Positions 26,113-37,600 of a stretch of DNA of 64,000 nt are shown here, piece by piece. Origin of the DNA: Magnetococcales bacterium (GTDB taxonomy: Bacteria; Pseudomonadota; Magnetococcia; Magnetococcales; JADFWU01); the NCBI GenBank assembly GCA_015234045.1, contig JADFWU010000002.1, positions 62,001-126,000 on the forward strand. Direction: 5' to 3'. Both the position numbers and the translations under genes were made by a program. The notes beneath the pieces were generated by a model that was given only the letters and a program-made list of their open reading frames with translations, did not search any database and was not told where the DNA came from. Each line of letters begins with the position of its first letter. Positions within the stretch are counted from its first letter, which is position 1.

Positions 26113-27009
26113 ATGAAAGAGTCCCGTACTAAAGGTGTCCGGTTACAAAAGTGGCTGGCCGATGCGGGACTCTGTTCCCGACGAGAAGGTGAGCGCTGGA
26201 TAGATGCCGGCCGCGTTGCCGTGAATGGCGCAGTGGTGCAACAACAGGGTGTGATGGTCCAGGATGGCGACCGGGTCAGTGTGGATAATAACCCGGTTGA
26301 GCAAGCGCTGAGGCCAAGTGTATTGATCATGCTCAATAAGCCGCTTGGTGTGCTCTGTACACGCAAAGATCCAGAAGGGCGGCGGACTGTTTTTGATCTT
26401 CTGCCAAAAGATCTGCCACGATTGTTTACCATTGGTCGATTGGATATCAATTCTGAAGGGTTGATTTTATTGACCAATCACGGTCGTCTTACCCATGCGT
26501 TGACCCATCCAAGCCGTCAGGTGCCGCGCGTTTATCGTGTGCGTGCGCGCGGTATTGATCCCAAGGATGCCTTGCCGTTTCTGCAAAAAGGTGTTGAGTT
26601 GGAGGATGGTCCAACCGGTCCTTTGGATGTCAAACTGGATGGTGGCGATGGATCGAATCATTGGTATACCATTACCGTAAGGGAAGGGCGTAACCGTCTG
26701 ATTCGCCGTGCATTTAATTTGGCAGGTTTGGAGGTTTCCCGGCTGTTGCGCGTCTCATATGGCAGTATGGAATTGGGCACACTTCAAAAGGGTGGATGGC
26801 GACTTGTCACGCCGGAAGAGTTTTATGATTTGAGGGAAGTCGCAGGGCTGACAGTACCAACCAAATCCAGAAAACCTGGTGAAATTACAGTTTCTCGAAA
26901 GGGCAGTCACTCAAAATTCAAAAAGAATGATTACAAATCAGGTGGTAAGCCTGTATCGAAGAAGTTTGGTAAAAAGCAGACCATGCGGAAAAAAGGTCGC
27001 ACAAAATAG
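26113..27009 (+). CDS. rluB: 23S rRNA pseudouridine synthase (RluB type)
   Basis: A 298-residue protein with an N-terminal S4 RNA-binding domain (about 9-55, LQKWLADAGLCSRREGERWI). The RsuA/RluB-type catalytic domain follows, with GRLDINSEGLIL (catalytic Asp near 111) and REGRNRLIRRAF. RluB modifies U2605 in 23S rRNA in E. coli; RluE and RluF share the fold, so the exact site is inferred. The tail after about residue 250 is strongly basic (KSRKPGE...KKGRTK), as is usual for RluB, and probably binds RNA. It lies between trpS and mutL in the same run. Confidence 0.88.
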   Translation: MKESRTKGVRLQKWLADAGLCSRREGERWIDAGRVAVNGAVVQQQGVMVQDGDRVSVDNNPVEQALRPSVLIMLNKPLGVLCTRKDPEGRRTVFDLLPKDLPRLFTIGRLDINSEGLILLTNHGRLTHALTHPSRQVPRVYRVRARGIDPKDALPFLQKGVELEDGPTGPLDVKLDGGDGSNHWYTITVREGRNRLIRRAFNLAGLEVSRLLRVSYGSMELGTLQKGGWRLVTPEEFYDLREVAGLTVPTKSRKPGEITVSRKGSHSKFKKNDYKSGGKPVSKKFGKKQTMRKKGRTK

Positions 27010-27029
27010 ACCCCAAACCTGGAAAATAG

Positions 27030-29063
27030 ATGAGCCAACCACCTGAAATACGCCAACTTTCCGAAACGCTTTCTAACCAGATTGCCGCTGGTGAGGTGGT
27101 CGAGCGCCCGTCCTCTGTAGTGAAGGAGTTGGTTGAAAATAGTCTGGATGCCGGTGCCAGTCGTATAGATATCGCCATTGAAAAGGGCGGTAAACGTATG
27201 ATTCGGGTGATGGATAATGGCCATGGTATGACTGAATCGCAAGCGCTTTTGGCGTTGAAGCGTCATGCAACCTCCAAGTTGCATAGTGTCGAAGATCTTT
27301 TCCAGATTAGTACCTTGGGATTTCGAGGCGAGGCGCTGCCCTCTGTGGCATCGGTGTCTCATTTCGAATTGGAAACCCGAATAGAGGATGAACCGGATGG
27401 CGTGAAGATTTCCGTGGAAGGTGGCACGGTTAAAAGTACGGCTCGCACTGTCATGCCGGTTGGCACTCGCATTACCATTCGCAATCTATTTTTCAATACG
27501 CCCGCTCGATTAAAATTCATGCGTGCGGATCGAACTGAAACCAATCATATCAATGAGTTGGTTCAACGCCTATCCATGGTACGGCCTCAGACCGCGTTTC
27601 GGTTGAGTGTGAATGGTCGGGAAGTGCTTCGTGTGAGAAGTGGCACCGATAAAGAAGGCGAGAAGCAACGTCTGGGCAGTGTGTTTGGCAAAGAGTTTGT
27701 TGATAACTGTTTGGAATTCTCCGTCAGTCGTGGCGAGATAGATCTATTCGGTTGGTTGGGGCTACCGACCTTCAATCGTTCCAATGGTTCTGGCATTAAT
27801 CTATTCGTTAATGGCCGTTGGGTACGTGATCGGGTCATTATTTCAGCGGTGCGTGAAGGCTATCGGGATGTGTTGTCCCGTGATCGTTATCCGGTGCTGG
27901 CGTTGTTTATACGCATACCGGCTTCTGAAGTGGATGTGAACGTTCATCCCACCAAGCAAGAGATTCGTTTCAGGCGTGGTGAGCGGGTGTATGGCATTGT
28001 CAAAGCCGCCTTGGCCGAGGTGTTGGGCCAAATGGGTGGTGATCAGTCTCATTCGGTCTCATTGGAACAGGCCGGCCGTCCTGAACAGATTGTCGCAGAT
28101 CTTCCATCCAGCGCAATTAAACCGGCCTCTTGGAAAAGTGATGTCCCGCCATCTTCTCGACGCTCAACGGCTGCGGCACCTGCCAGAAATCAGCCACAAC
28201 GTTCCAGCTATCAACAACAGAGCTATACTCAACCAACAGCGTCATCACGCTCTAAGTCAACACCACCAGTTGCCATGCCACGGCCATCGGATACCCATAT
28301 CTCTACAGGAGAGCCGATTCCTGACGAATATTTTGTCATGGATTCCGGCCCTGAAGCCGAAGAAGCGTGGCAAGCGCCCATTCAAGAAAGCCTGGATCTC
28401 AAACAGCCTGCGCCAGATCCTACAGAAGCCCCTCCGATATCATCAGAACCGACCATCCAGACGCAACAGGATGATCTGGATCTGGAAGGACCATTGGGAT
28501 ATGCGGTAGCGCAGGTTCACGGCACCTATATCATCGCTCAGACCGACGATGGGATGGTGATGGTCGATCAACACGCGGCTCATGAACGTATCGTCTATGA
28601 GCAACTCAAATCCGCCTACGATGAACGCAGAATCGAACGTCAACTGCTCTTGATTCCTGAAGTATTGCAATTAACATCCAGTGAAGCACAGAATCTTGAT
28701 CAGCATCGAGAAGAGATGGAAAAATATGGTGTATTGGTAGAGCCATTTGGGCAGGATGCCTTTGTTGTTCGTGAAGTGCCTGCCATGCTTGCAGATACCA
28801 ATCCAAATCAACTGATTGCAGATCTTCTCTCAGATTTAATCGAGATGGGTGAAAGCAGTGCCGTAGAGCGTCGTCGCAATCGCATCCTGGCAACCATGGC
28901 CTGTCATGGTTCTGTGCGGGCTAACCGAAAACTCAACCGAGATGAAATGAATGCGCTATTACGGCGCTTGGAAATCACCCAGCGTGGTGGACAGTGTAAT
29001 CATGGTCGTCCTACTTATGTGCGGTTGTCGCTGAAAGAGATAGAGAAGTTTTTTGAACGGTAG
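27030..29063 (+). CDS. mutL: DNA mismatch repair protein MutL (endonuclease type)
   Basis: A 677-residue MutL. The N-terminal GHKL ATPase shows ETLSNQIAAGEVVERP, ENSLDAGASRID and STLGFRGEALPSV. A Pro/Ser/Gln-rich linker (about 345-480) leads to the dimerisation domain. This carries the metal-binding endonuclease motif DQHAAHERIVYE, plus ACHGSVRA and CNHGRP. Those motifs mark MutL proteins that nick DNA themselves, found in bacteria lacking MutH; E. coli MutL lacks them. It is last in the trpS-rluB-mutL run. A weak inverted repeat (29123-29131 / 29162-29170) follows. Confidence 0.95.
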   Translation: MSQPPEIRQLSETLSNQIAAGEVVERPSSVVKELVENSLDAGASRIDIAIEKGGKRMIRVMDNGHGMTESQALLALKRHATSKLHSVEDLFQISTLGFRGEALPSVASVSHFELETRIEDEPDGVKISVEGGTVKSTARTVMPVGTRITIRNLFFNTPARLKFMRADRTETNHINELVQRLSMVRPQTAFRLSVNGREVLRVRSGTDKEGEKQRLGSVFGKEFVDNCLEFSVSRGEIDLFGWLGLPTFNRSNGSGINLFVNGRWVRDRVIISAVREGYRDVLSRDRYPVLALFIRIPASEVDVNVHPTKQEIRFRRGERVYGIVKAALAEVLGQMGGDQSHSVSLEQAGRPEQIVADLPSSAIKPASWKSDVPPSSRRSTAAAPARNQPQRSSYQQQSYTQPTASSRSKSTPPVAMPRPSDTHISTGEPIPDEYFVMDSGPEAEEAWQAPIQESLDLKQPAPDPTEAPPISSEPTIQTQQDDLDLEGPLGYAVAQVHGTYIIAQTDDGMVMVDQHAAHERIVYEQLKSAYDERRIERQLLLIPEVLQLTSSEAQNLDQHREEMEKYGVLVEPFGQDAFVVREVPAMLADTNPNQLIADLLSDLIEMGESSAVERRRNRILATMACHGSVRANRKLNRDEMNALLRRLEITQRGGQCNHGRPTYVRLSLKEIEKFFER

Positions 29064-29192
29064 AATGGGCGATTAAACTTTGGATATCATGGCTTGAGGT
29101 GAAAAACCGAATTTTGACCGGAAGAGCACTGCCAGCATTTTAAGGTTTGAAAATAGGGTGTCAGTGCTCTGGTCCGATGCAGTTACGGTGGA

Positions 29193-29741
29193 TTATCTGG
29201 TCAATGGTTCTCTCCAGAGACTCAGTTCTGGATCCTGAGGATGCGGTTTTGAACAGTTTTCCGTGGTTATCCAGGCTTTACCGGAAGCGACGCAGCCACA
29301 GTTGTTACAGACGCGGCGATCTTTTGCATTGCGGTAAACGATTTTGTAGGCCATCTGATTGGATGGCTCTACCAGTTCATCGCACCGTTTGCATATATCA
29401 TATCTGCGTTTGAACTCCGCTTCATTCACCTTGGAAAAACCGGATTTGCTCCATTTCACCAGGGCACCGGTCGCTTTGAATAGCAGTTCATTATTCGAGC
29501 GTTTCTTGTTCTCCTTGATCTCATACGCTGCATTCTGGGGATCATTGAAAAGCATCTCCAGCAGTTTTGGATTGTTGCGGCACATCAAAAGGTTCTGCGA
29601 GAAAAAGTCATCCCGTAAGGCGCGTCTGACCACCGGTAACGGAACCGCTTCCTCCAAACCGAGTAGCTTTCCAAGAAGTATGGAAGCCTCGCTCCAGCTT
29701 GAGGCGTTGTTGATATCCTTGAGAACTTCGGACATGGACAT
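29193..29741 (-). CDS. Zinc-ribbon protein, unknown function
   Basis: A 182-residue protein with a good ribosome site (AGGAAG) before the ATG at 29741. The N-terminal half is helical. The C-terminal third has CKRCDE, then CNNCGC and TTENCSKPH, a Cys-x2-Cys...Cys-x2-Cys-x-Cys...Cys layout expected to bind one or two zincs. It recalls short C4-type ribbons ending in a Cys-Pro/Trp tail (DUF6171-like) in other bacteria and phages, but here the final tail is KPHPQDPELSLW. It is last in the leftward RHS/Hint block. An accessory, maturation or immunity role is conceivable but unsupported. Confidence 0.6.
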   Translation of the reverse strand: MSMSEVLKDINNASSWSEASILLGKLLGLEEAVPLPVVRRALRDDFFSQNLLMCRNNPKLLEMLFNDPQNAAYEIKENKKRSNNELLFKATGALVKWSKSGFSKVNEAEFKRRYDICKRCDELVEPSNQMAYKIVYRNAKDRRVCNNCGCVASGKAWITTENCSKPHPQDPELSLWREPLTR

Positions 29742-29782
29742 GGTAATAACTTCCTACGTAACGTGCTACTGACACTGCCGAG

Positions 29783-29820
29783 GGAACGAGCCATCCCCCT
29801 TCTGGACGATGGCTCGTTCC
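29783..29820. repeat. Strong hairpin between Hint and zinc-ribbon genes
   Basis: Perfect 13-bp stem GGAACGAGCCATC (29783-29795) / GATGGCTCGTTCC (29808-29820), 12-nt loop, no T-run on either side. It sits in the 88-bp gap after the Hint gene. It may stabilise or process the message, or act as a weak terminator. Confidence 0.5.
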
Positions 29821-29829
29821 TGCTCAGAT

Positions 29830-31524
29830 TTAAGGGGTCGAAAACTCAGAAGAGTTGTGTTTGGGATTCAATGGGAGTCCACCAACGGAGAGCAGATTGT
29901 TCACTTTTACCGTGTACGTGGTGTTGGGATCCAGCCCGGCTGTCACCAGTCTGACCGACTGCCCGTAGTTGCCGCCAATACCCGCTTTCAGGATTTTTAC
30001 CTGCGGTGAGATTTCATAGTTCTTTACATCGGTCACAGCTTTTTTATCCAGCTCACGATCGAACATCACCAACACATTTTTCAGATTGTTGTTGGCGATG
30101 GCCTGTACCACCTCGAAGTAGTTGGATGGCGAGATGGCGCATTCGGGAATAGGCAGCATGCTGGAGGCCATCTTCAAGGTCTCAAGACGGCAAGCTGTGG
30201 AAGGCTCGCTCTTGACATCAATATACCCAAAAAGCGTTTCCAACTGACTGTAGCCTGAGGTGAAGACCTTGGCGAAGAGATCATTATTCCATACTTGGCG
30301 CAACGACATATATACGGAGTAATAATCAGCATCTCCAACCCAGTCGATCCCTTCATGATAGGCAACGCAATGGGAGATAATCATGGAAAGCCCATCACGG
30401 TTGATATCGTTGAGTCTTGCCATGCCGCCGGTTACCAGGACGAACTTTTGCCCCAGATTCTCCCAGGCGAAGGCGTTCGGCTCTTCGTTGTTCCAACCAT
30501 TCAGGAAAATGATATCCGGATAGAAGGCACCGTAGATCTTGAACAGATAGTTGAGCGTGGTCGCTTCCATCACATTGCCGATGGCACTGTGGGGCGGATC
30601 ACTTTTGATAATGCTCTCTACTTGGGCCGAAGTCAGATAACCGAAGGCGTTATCGGGCACATGGAACACCCGTGTGTCAGGTTTTTCCACTTTTCCAGGA
30701 TATTTGCTCGGATCCTTCAGAAACGCCATCGCTTCTTCACACTGGAATTGTTCCGTGTATTGTTGGGTTCCCACCTGCAAGGCATCACCATCCGGGCCAT
30801 CGGTAATGAATGAGGGGTCGATATGTCCAGCAGTAAAGGCAAGCTGGACATTGTAACCGGCGGATACGATACCGTTGGAATTGATCAAGTGCTCATCCAG
30901 GGTCTTGTTATCGAAATCACCGGTGGCGATGTGGTGCAGACCACCCTTGTAACTACTGTTGACGCAAAAGGCGACTTCAGCCACCTGACCATCCGCTTGC
31001 TGCAATTTGTTGCCGGGGATGAGATGTTGTACCGGCTTCAACTTGCCTGAGCCCATCAGAAAGAGGTGATCCGCGGTCACGATCATGGAGCGGATGATCT
31101 CTCCCTCTTCGGAGTCCTGGAAGCGGTAGGCGACATAGAACATGTGGGGAAATTCCAAATCGGGTCCCAAATCGGTCGCCAAGGCAACTTCAGTCTCTTC
31201 CCATTTCAGGTCGGTCCCGGCTGCCAGTACCGTATCCCCAATCTGTAACTCCTGGATTTGGGTAAAGATACCGGTTGCAACCTCGATTGGCGTATCGTAC
31301 GCGAAGCAGGAGCAGCAGCAGTAACAGATAGTGGGAGGCGGATTTGAATTAATCTGCGGTACCGGATCACCCTGAGTTCTTCCGGTATCCTGACAATATT
31401 TGTTGAGGTTTCTTGTTATTGGCATACATACCGTTGTCCAGTCACAGTTGACATTTGGTACGTTTGGACTCTCCCTCGGCAAATTGGCAACATTCTGTTT
31501 ACATAAGGCTGTATATTCACCCAT
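29830..31524 (-). CDS. Hint-domain protein with C-terminal Ig-like domain
   Basis: A 564-residue protein; the ATG at 31524 has GAGGGAG upstream (an earlier start at 31560 lacks one). A Cys-rich lead (Cys 67, 69, 70, 71, 73) runs straight into a Hint (hedgehog/intein) domain: SCFAYDTPIEVATG with candidate nucleophile Cys73, the TADH block at 150-153, and an end near HLINSNGIVSAGYNVQ about residue 222-236. No canonical HN-Cys junction is seen, so protein cleavage rather than splicing would be expected. Residues about 300-430 recall metallopeptidase folds (FVLVTGGMARLND...HCVAYHEG), but the HExxH spacing is wrong. The C-terminus (VMFDRELDKKAVTDVKNYEI) is SbsA-type Ig-like. It lies downstream of the RHS gene. 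Confidence 0.72.
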   Translation of the reverse strand: MGEYTALCKQNVANLPRESPNVPNVNCDWTTVCMPITRNLNKYCQDTGRTQGDPVPQINSNPPPTICYCCCSCFAYDTPIEVATGIFTQIQELQIGDTVLAAGTDLKWEETEVALATDLGPDLEFPHMFYVAYRFQDSEEGEIIRSMIVTADHLFLMGSGKLKPVQHLIPGNKLQQADGQVAEVAFCVNSSYKGGLHHIATGDFDNKTLDEHLINSNGIVSAGYNVQLAFTAGHIDPSFITDGPDGDALQVGTQQYTEQFQCEEAMAFLKDPSKYPGKVEKPDTRVFHVPDNAFGYLTSAQVESIIKSDPPHSAIGNVMEATTLNYLFKIYGAFYPDIIFLNGWNNEEPNAFAWENLGQKFVLVTGGMARLNDINRDGLSMIISHCVAYHEGIDWVGDADYYSVYMSLRQVWNNDLFAKVFTSGYSQLETLFGYIDVKSEPSTACRLETLKMASSMLPIPECAISPSNYFEVVQAIANNNLKNVLVMFDRELDKKAVTDVKNYEISPQVKILKAGIGGNYGQSVRLVTAGLDPNTTYTVKVNNLLSVGGLPLNPKHNSSEFSTP

Positions 31525-31644
31525 TTTTTTCTCCCTCAGTTTTTTAGTTAACGTGTACACATGAAAGCAAGTGTTAATGAATAAACCGTAATGGATAAGG
31601 GCTGACGGATCTCAATATGCCAGCTATCCAGTTGATTTATAGTT

Positions 31645-34600
31645 TTAATGGTTGATAAGGTGCGTGAGCTGTAGGCCGGTGAGTTCCTCATCAAGTTGCT
31701 CACCATAGAAAGGTATATACTTTGCCTTAAGGTTGTAACTTGCGCCGGATATGGCACCCACGGCAATACTTTTAACCAGATCTATGGCGCTGTCCTTGAC
31801 GCTTTTGCCGTTTATAATCGAATTTGTGATGGAGGTTACGCCATTGGCGGTGGCAAAGGAGATTGCGCCGATTTTTTTGCTCTGCCTGGCGATCTGAAGT
31901 GTTGAATCAACCATGGAGCCCCGAATGGGGCGGCTCCAGCTATAGGCTTTTGCAGAGCCTACGGCTCTGGCAGGAGCGGATACCAAACCAGCCGCTGCGC
32001 CATCGAAAGCCCCCTCAGCCGCTCCCAGTCCCACATCTTTCCAGAAGGAGTTGCCGGTATTGTCGCTGAAGACATGTTTCGCGGCCCCGGACACGCCACC
32101 AATTGCCCCACCTATGACTGCGCCAGATGCCATTTCCGCGCCCACATTGGTGGCGGCCGCAGCAAGGGAACCACCGGCTGTATAAAGGGCCAGCTCACCG
32201 GCAGCGGCACCGATGGCAGCATGTATGGCGACCTTCTTCCAAGAGATCTCCTCTCCCATTACCGCTTCTTTGGCCAACTCCAGACCACCACCGATGATTG
32301 CACCCAAGCCGATGGCAATGGCATCATCCCAACCGAACCACTCACCATTCGGATCACTGTAGGAGAGTGGATTTTCCGAATAGATGTATGGCGTTGGATA
32401 TTGGTGTAGTGGATCTGGAGCATAAAAGCGCGTTAGGTAGGGATCGTACATCCGGGCCTTGAAGTTATAGAGCCCGGTTTCCTTCTCCCACTCCTGGCCA
32501 GTAAAGCGGTAAAGCGTGTTCCCATCTCCCTCCTGACTGGTATTAGTTATCAGCTCTCCATAGGGCATGTAGTTGAAGTTCGCTGCTACGCTCATATCTG
32601 CATTCACCACCACGCGGGTGGAGCCGCGGTGGTCCTTGAGATAGAACCTGTTCTCTCCTCCCTTTGAGGAGGCTATGAGGCCGGTAGGACCGTAGATATA
32701 AGCAGTGATACTACTGCCATTTTCGATGCTCAACAGCGGATCGGGGCCCAAAGCACAGAAGTACAGGCGGTCGATCTGGGTAGCACCGGATACGGACAGA
32801 AATCTGGCTCTGCGGTTATCTCCATCATAGTAATAATTCACGGTTGAAGCGTCCGATTTGACGATCTGTTCCGTGAGATTGTTGAAGCTGTTGTAGGAGA
32901 TTGTCTTGATGCCCAGACGTTCAGAGGAGGTTATGTTTCCGTTTGCATCATGGCTATAGCTCTGACCACTACCGGAGTTCTCGATTTTGTTGCAATTGGA
33001 CTGGTAACTACAAATAACGGCAGCCGTTCCACGATCAATTCGGTTGATGTTGCCATTGGCATCGTAATCAACCTCATGTCCATTACCACCCACGCTGGCA
33101 TTGGCATCCACACTGTTGATGGCTTCTTTTAAACGTCCAAACTTGTCGTAGGTGTACTCGTAAACATAGTCCGCCGGTGCGGCTGACCAGTGTTGTGTTT
33201 TGAACTGGTATTGGGCACTGGCTATCTGTCCATTATGATAACCAGACTGTCCATTGTGGCGGGTTCCGTAATAGAGGGTTTCCGTGAAAAAATCGTCATC
33301 AATTTTTTCGGGCATGCCGCCGGCATTTATGGTCATATTACGCGTGATGGCACCGTTGTTCAGTTTCTCTACCAGCGTGCCGTTTTCGTATTCGTAGGAT
33401 GCGTAAAGCTGGGGATTGTCCGCACTGCCGATGGCGCTAACCCGGTCTAGCCTATCGTATGAGTAGTGGACATCGTAGTCGGTGCCACTGGTTATGCTCA
33501 GGACATTACCGGCATTGTCATAGGTAAAGAGGAACGCTTTGCTGATGCCGTTGATGGTCTGGGTCAGTTTAATGACGTTGCCGTGCTGATCATATTTATA
33601 GAGCAGAGAGGAGACCGGTGTTTCCACCTTTATTAATCTGCCGATACCATATTCGCTGCTGGCGGTGTCGGAATCGTACTCTCTTTTTATCTGCCATTGG
33701 TTATTGCTGGTTGGCCAAGCTGGATTGTTCAAATCAGCTTCTGTCACGGTGCTTGGGTTGCCGGTATAAATACCTTCTTCTATTGTACGGCCCAAACAGT
33801 CGTACTTCACATAGGTGAGGTAGTTGGTTGCGGCGGCGCGACCATTGGCATCTTCTGCGAGACGTACTCTGTTTGTGCTGTCGTATCTGAACTGGTTGTA
33901 TCCAGAATCCGAATCGTTTCTGCTTTGGAGATTTCCATAGAAATCATATCCATTGGTCTGAAAGTAGATATCTTTGTTTAACGTGCCGGATTGATAGGCA
34001 TTGGGAAAATAGGTGGCCGATAGACGCAGATGATCATCATATTCGAAGCCAGTCAGATGAGTGATATTTCTGGTGTCGTCAATCCGTATTCTGCCGAAGA
34101 GGATGCTGTTGCGGTTGTAGTAGCGGACCACGCGCAGTCCATCGGGACCGATGCTTGTGGTGACATTCATTTCCTCGGCATTGAACTGAAAGTGTGCGCC
34201 TGAGTTGTCGCTGTAATTGAAATCAGTAGCCTGATCCCCTGCGGTAAAGTCACCTCCGGTTCCTTTGGAAGCGATTCTCAGGTTTGGTGATTTGTTGTAG
34301 ATGACAGAACTGGCATATGGCTTGGTATTGTATTGTGCTGGCCAATTCTGCGTGACCACACCGGAGACCTCCATATTTTCGTGATCAAACTCCGCAAAAC
34401 CACTACGCGATGAAACGCCGCCCATTCCATCCAGATTGGTAGACTTGGTCAAAGCGGAAAGAATGTTCAGTTTGCCGCCATACAATGATTCAGTCAGATG
34501 CGTACTTGTTGCCGAAATGACGGAAATGGCCTGCCGTTGCTGTCTAAATCCATCGTAGGTCTGGCTTTCGATAGGTGGATTTTCGACATAGGCAAAATTG

Positions 34601-37600
34601 TAGAAATAGGATTCCGGGCAGGAGGAGATAAGACGCACTGCTCCAGAAACCCTGTTTTCGAACAGATGTTCAAAGAAGAGACGGCCATTTCCATAGACGA
34701 GTAGATGTGACTCTTCCAGTACCGCTACCAACAGTTTAAGAGAGGATGGCGGGTTGGCGAAGGAGACCGAGTAGATCTCTTGACCGGCCAATTTCATGAC
34801 CAGTTTCGAACCAATCCGCAGCACTTGTACTTCATCGGTGCCGCTACCTATCGTTAACCCAATCCACTGGCTGTCATTCCAACTGGCGGAGGGAATAGAC
34901 AGTTCTGTAAAGAGGCCGTAATCATCGGCGCTGATTACGGTGGCATATTCGGCTTTGGCCGGATTTGATGAGGAAGTGCCGGAGCTGGCCAGCATTTTAT
35001 GGTTGCCGATCGACATGTTCGTGAGATTGCCAGCGGGAAAACCTGTGCTGGCAGTAAAGTAGAAATCTTCCCACTGCGCGGCAGTCGGCGAGGAGATACT
35101 TATCATGCAGTTGGGAAAGAGGTCGTCATATGACGTATTGCCGGTATGGGCATAATTTCCGCCGCATGAGTTGTAGTCGATCCTGATTTCCGAAAGCGTT
35201 CCGCCGGTGTCAGCCGCTGCCAGTGCGGTACCGAACTGATCGTAGTACATCTTGTTCACAGTGCCATTATTTCCCAGAACGGCAGTGATCCGTTTGTTGC
35301 TCCAATCCCAAACGTTGGCCGTGAATGTGGCGTTGATTGGAGTGAAGTAGATATGATCCACTGCGCCATCGGTCACCGTGATAGTGGGGATATCAGCAGA
35401 GGATGGGCTGGCGAGATAGGCTTGGACATACACCCAAGCTGGACCGCTGGCATCGTAGCTGCTCTGCTCCTTGACGGACCAATTCCCATTGTTCATGAAC
35501 CCCACAGTACAGCTGGCACCGGGTTGTAGATGAACATACCCGCACACCATATAACCTGTGCTGGATACCGGGGAGAAAACCGATGCTGCTACCTGGATAT
35601 TCTGCCCGGAATAACTACAGCTTCCGGTCAACGCTTCTGAGGTGCTGATACTTCCGGCGCTAAGGGTCCAGTTGCCGGAATACTGCTCGTACTGTTCGAA
35701 TCCGCAATAGCTCGCCTGATTTGATTGGATGTCCGCATTCGAGTAATTCGCGATTTGGAACGTATTGTACTCTTTATCAAAAGATTGTGAGGAAACAATG
35801 TCATAGATATCTGTTGATACCTGAGGTAGGCCACCGCTGGTGCGGGAGATAACCTCCTCGGTCTGCTGCCAGAGATCGGCGGGAAGAACTGGTGGTGCTG
35901 AGATATGAAACTGCTCCAGAGGTACCTCATGTCGCAACTGCATTACTTTGTTCAGATCCCATTTTCCCCCACCCCAATCCTTGAATTCGTTCACTTTGGA
36001 TGCGGTGATATGGAACACTTTGGGAGTGACGGTGTAGGGGGCATTATTGGCATCAATCCCCCAAGGGCTATCAACGATTATCTGGTTGCCGGAAGGGGGA
36101 ATACTTATCACCGTGCGGGTCTCACCGGCACAGGTTATCTGGTCACCGGTGCCTAGCTGTTTGGTAAATTGTGTTCCATTGCCACTGACCAGTGGCATGC
36201 CATTGACGATAGTAGCGGTTCCGGCTCCTTGAAACAGGCATCTGATTGTGTAGACAGCATTGGTAACACTCAGTGTCCACGCTTCATCGACCTCTAGTCC
36301 GCTGCCATCGGTGTTGATAACGGTGATGGTCCTCAGAGATCCGGCACAGATGATCTGGTCGCCAACATCCAGCTGGTTGTGGAAATTTACGCCTACGCCA
36401 GTGACGCTTTTCTGTCCGGATAGGAAGGTGATTCCTCCCAGCCCATTGAAAGTGGGAATGATTGTATAGCTGGAATTTTTGGCATCTATTCCCCAGGCCT
36501 TGTCGATAACCAGCTGATCTCCATCGCTGGAGATGAACCGTACAGTGCGGATTTCATTGCCGCACTTTATCTGGTCGCCGATTTTCATCTCATCCTTGAA
36601 ATTTACCCCGGTTGCATCTACTGCCGTCAAACCGGAGACTACCGTAACTGTTCCGGAACCCTGAAAGGCGCTGTCGGCGCTGCTTCTCATGAGCACCGTT
36701 TCCACGCCAGACGCGGTTAACTGATTATATGCGGATAGTTCCTGATACAGTTCGAAGGCATAGGTGATATCGCTCTCCTCGAAATCCTCGTTGAACTCTG
36801 AGCCTTCATACTGTTTGGGGTTGCGGACATTTTTTATATAGGAAACAGGTAGATTGATTTCTTCGTTGTAGATTATGTCCGTGGTTTGATCAACGCCATC
36901 AAGAGAATCCACTCTTTTGATAAGCTTTATATAATCCACGCCGGATGTTGATGTGTTGGCAAGCGCATAATAGAAGGTAGCGGTGACAACATCCTCCGAA
37001 CCCTTCTTGTCATCGGTGGTAAACGTTTCGGACAGGTAGCGCATCCCGTAGAGGAGACTATTTTGGGCAAGGGTTGCATCATGGTTTTCGAATTTTTTCA
37101 AACTGGCCGCAGCCGTACCATTGAAATAATAATAGGCGATATGGCCGTATGGATCGCTGTGAGAACCGTCTGGTCTGGTGGTGGGCATGCCTCCCGGATA
37201 GCCGCTCACCTGGTTATACTGGATCAACCCCTGGTTCTGGTCGTAGAACAGATTCTCGAAATCGTAATATAAGCTGTAATCTACCACTGCTGAAGCCAAG
37301 GCCGCCGTGACATCAGGAATGACCTGGTATTGTGCCTTTATGGCCTCGCTGCTCCAGGGAGAGTCCACCACCAACTGTTCACCACTGGGCGTTATGGATA
37401 CGACTGTTCTGATATCAGTTCCACATTTAATGGCATCTCCGGCCTTCAGCTGTTGATGGAAATTAACGCCATTCCCACTGACTGCGGTCAAGTTGTTGCT
37501 GAAGGTGATTTCTCCCAGCCCTTCGAAAAAAGGAATGATGGCGTAATCGGCCTCTTTGCTGCTTGTGCTCCAGGGAGAATCTACAACGAGTTGATCACCA

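Noticed and set aside
29123-29170. Terminator after mutL
   Set aside because: AGAGCACTG/CAGTGCTCT can pair, but the loop is 30 nt and no T-run follows, so it is too weak to list as a terminator.
30240-30460. Metalloprotease active site in the Hint protein
   Set aside because: The segment HCVAYHEG looks like HExxH at first sight but the spacing is H-x4-H and the Glu is misplaced, so I do not call a protease.
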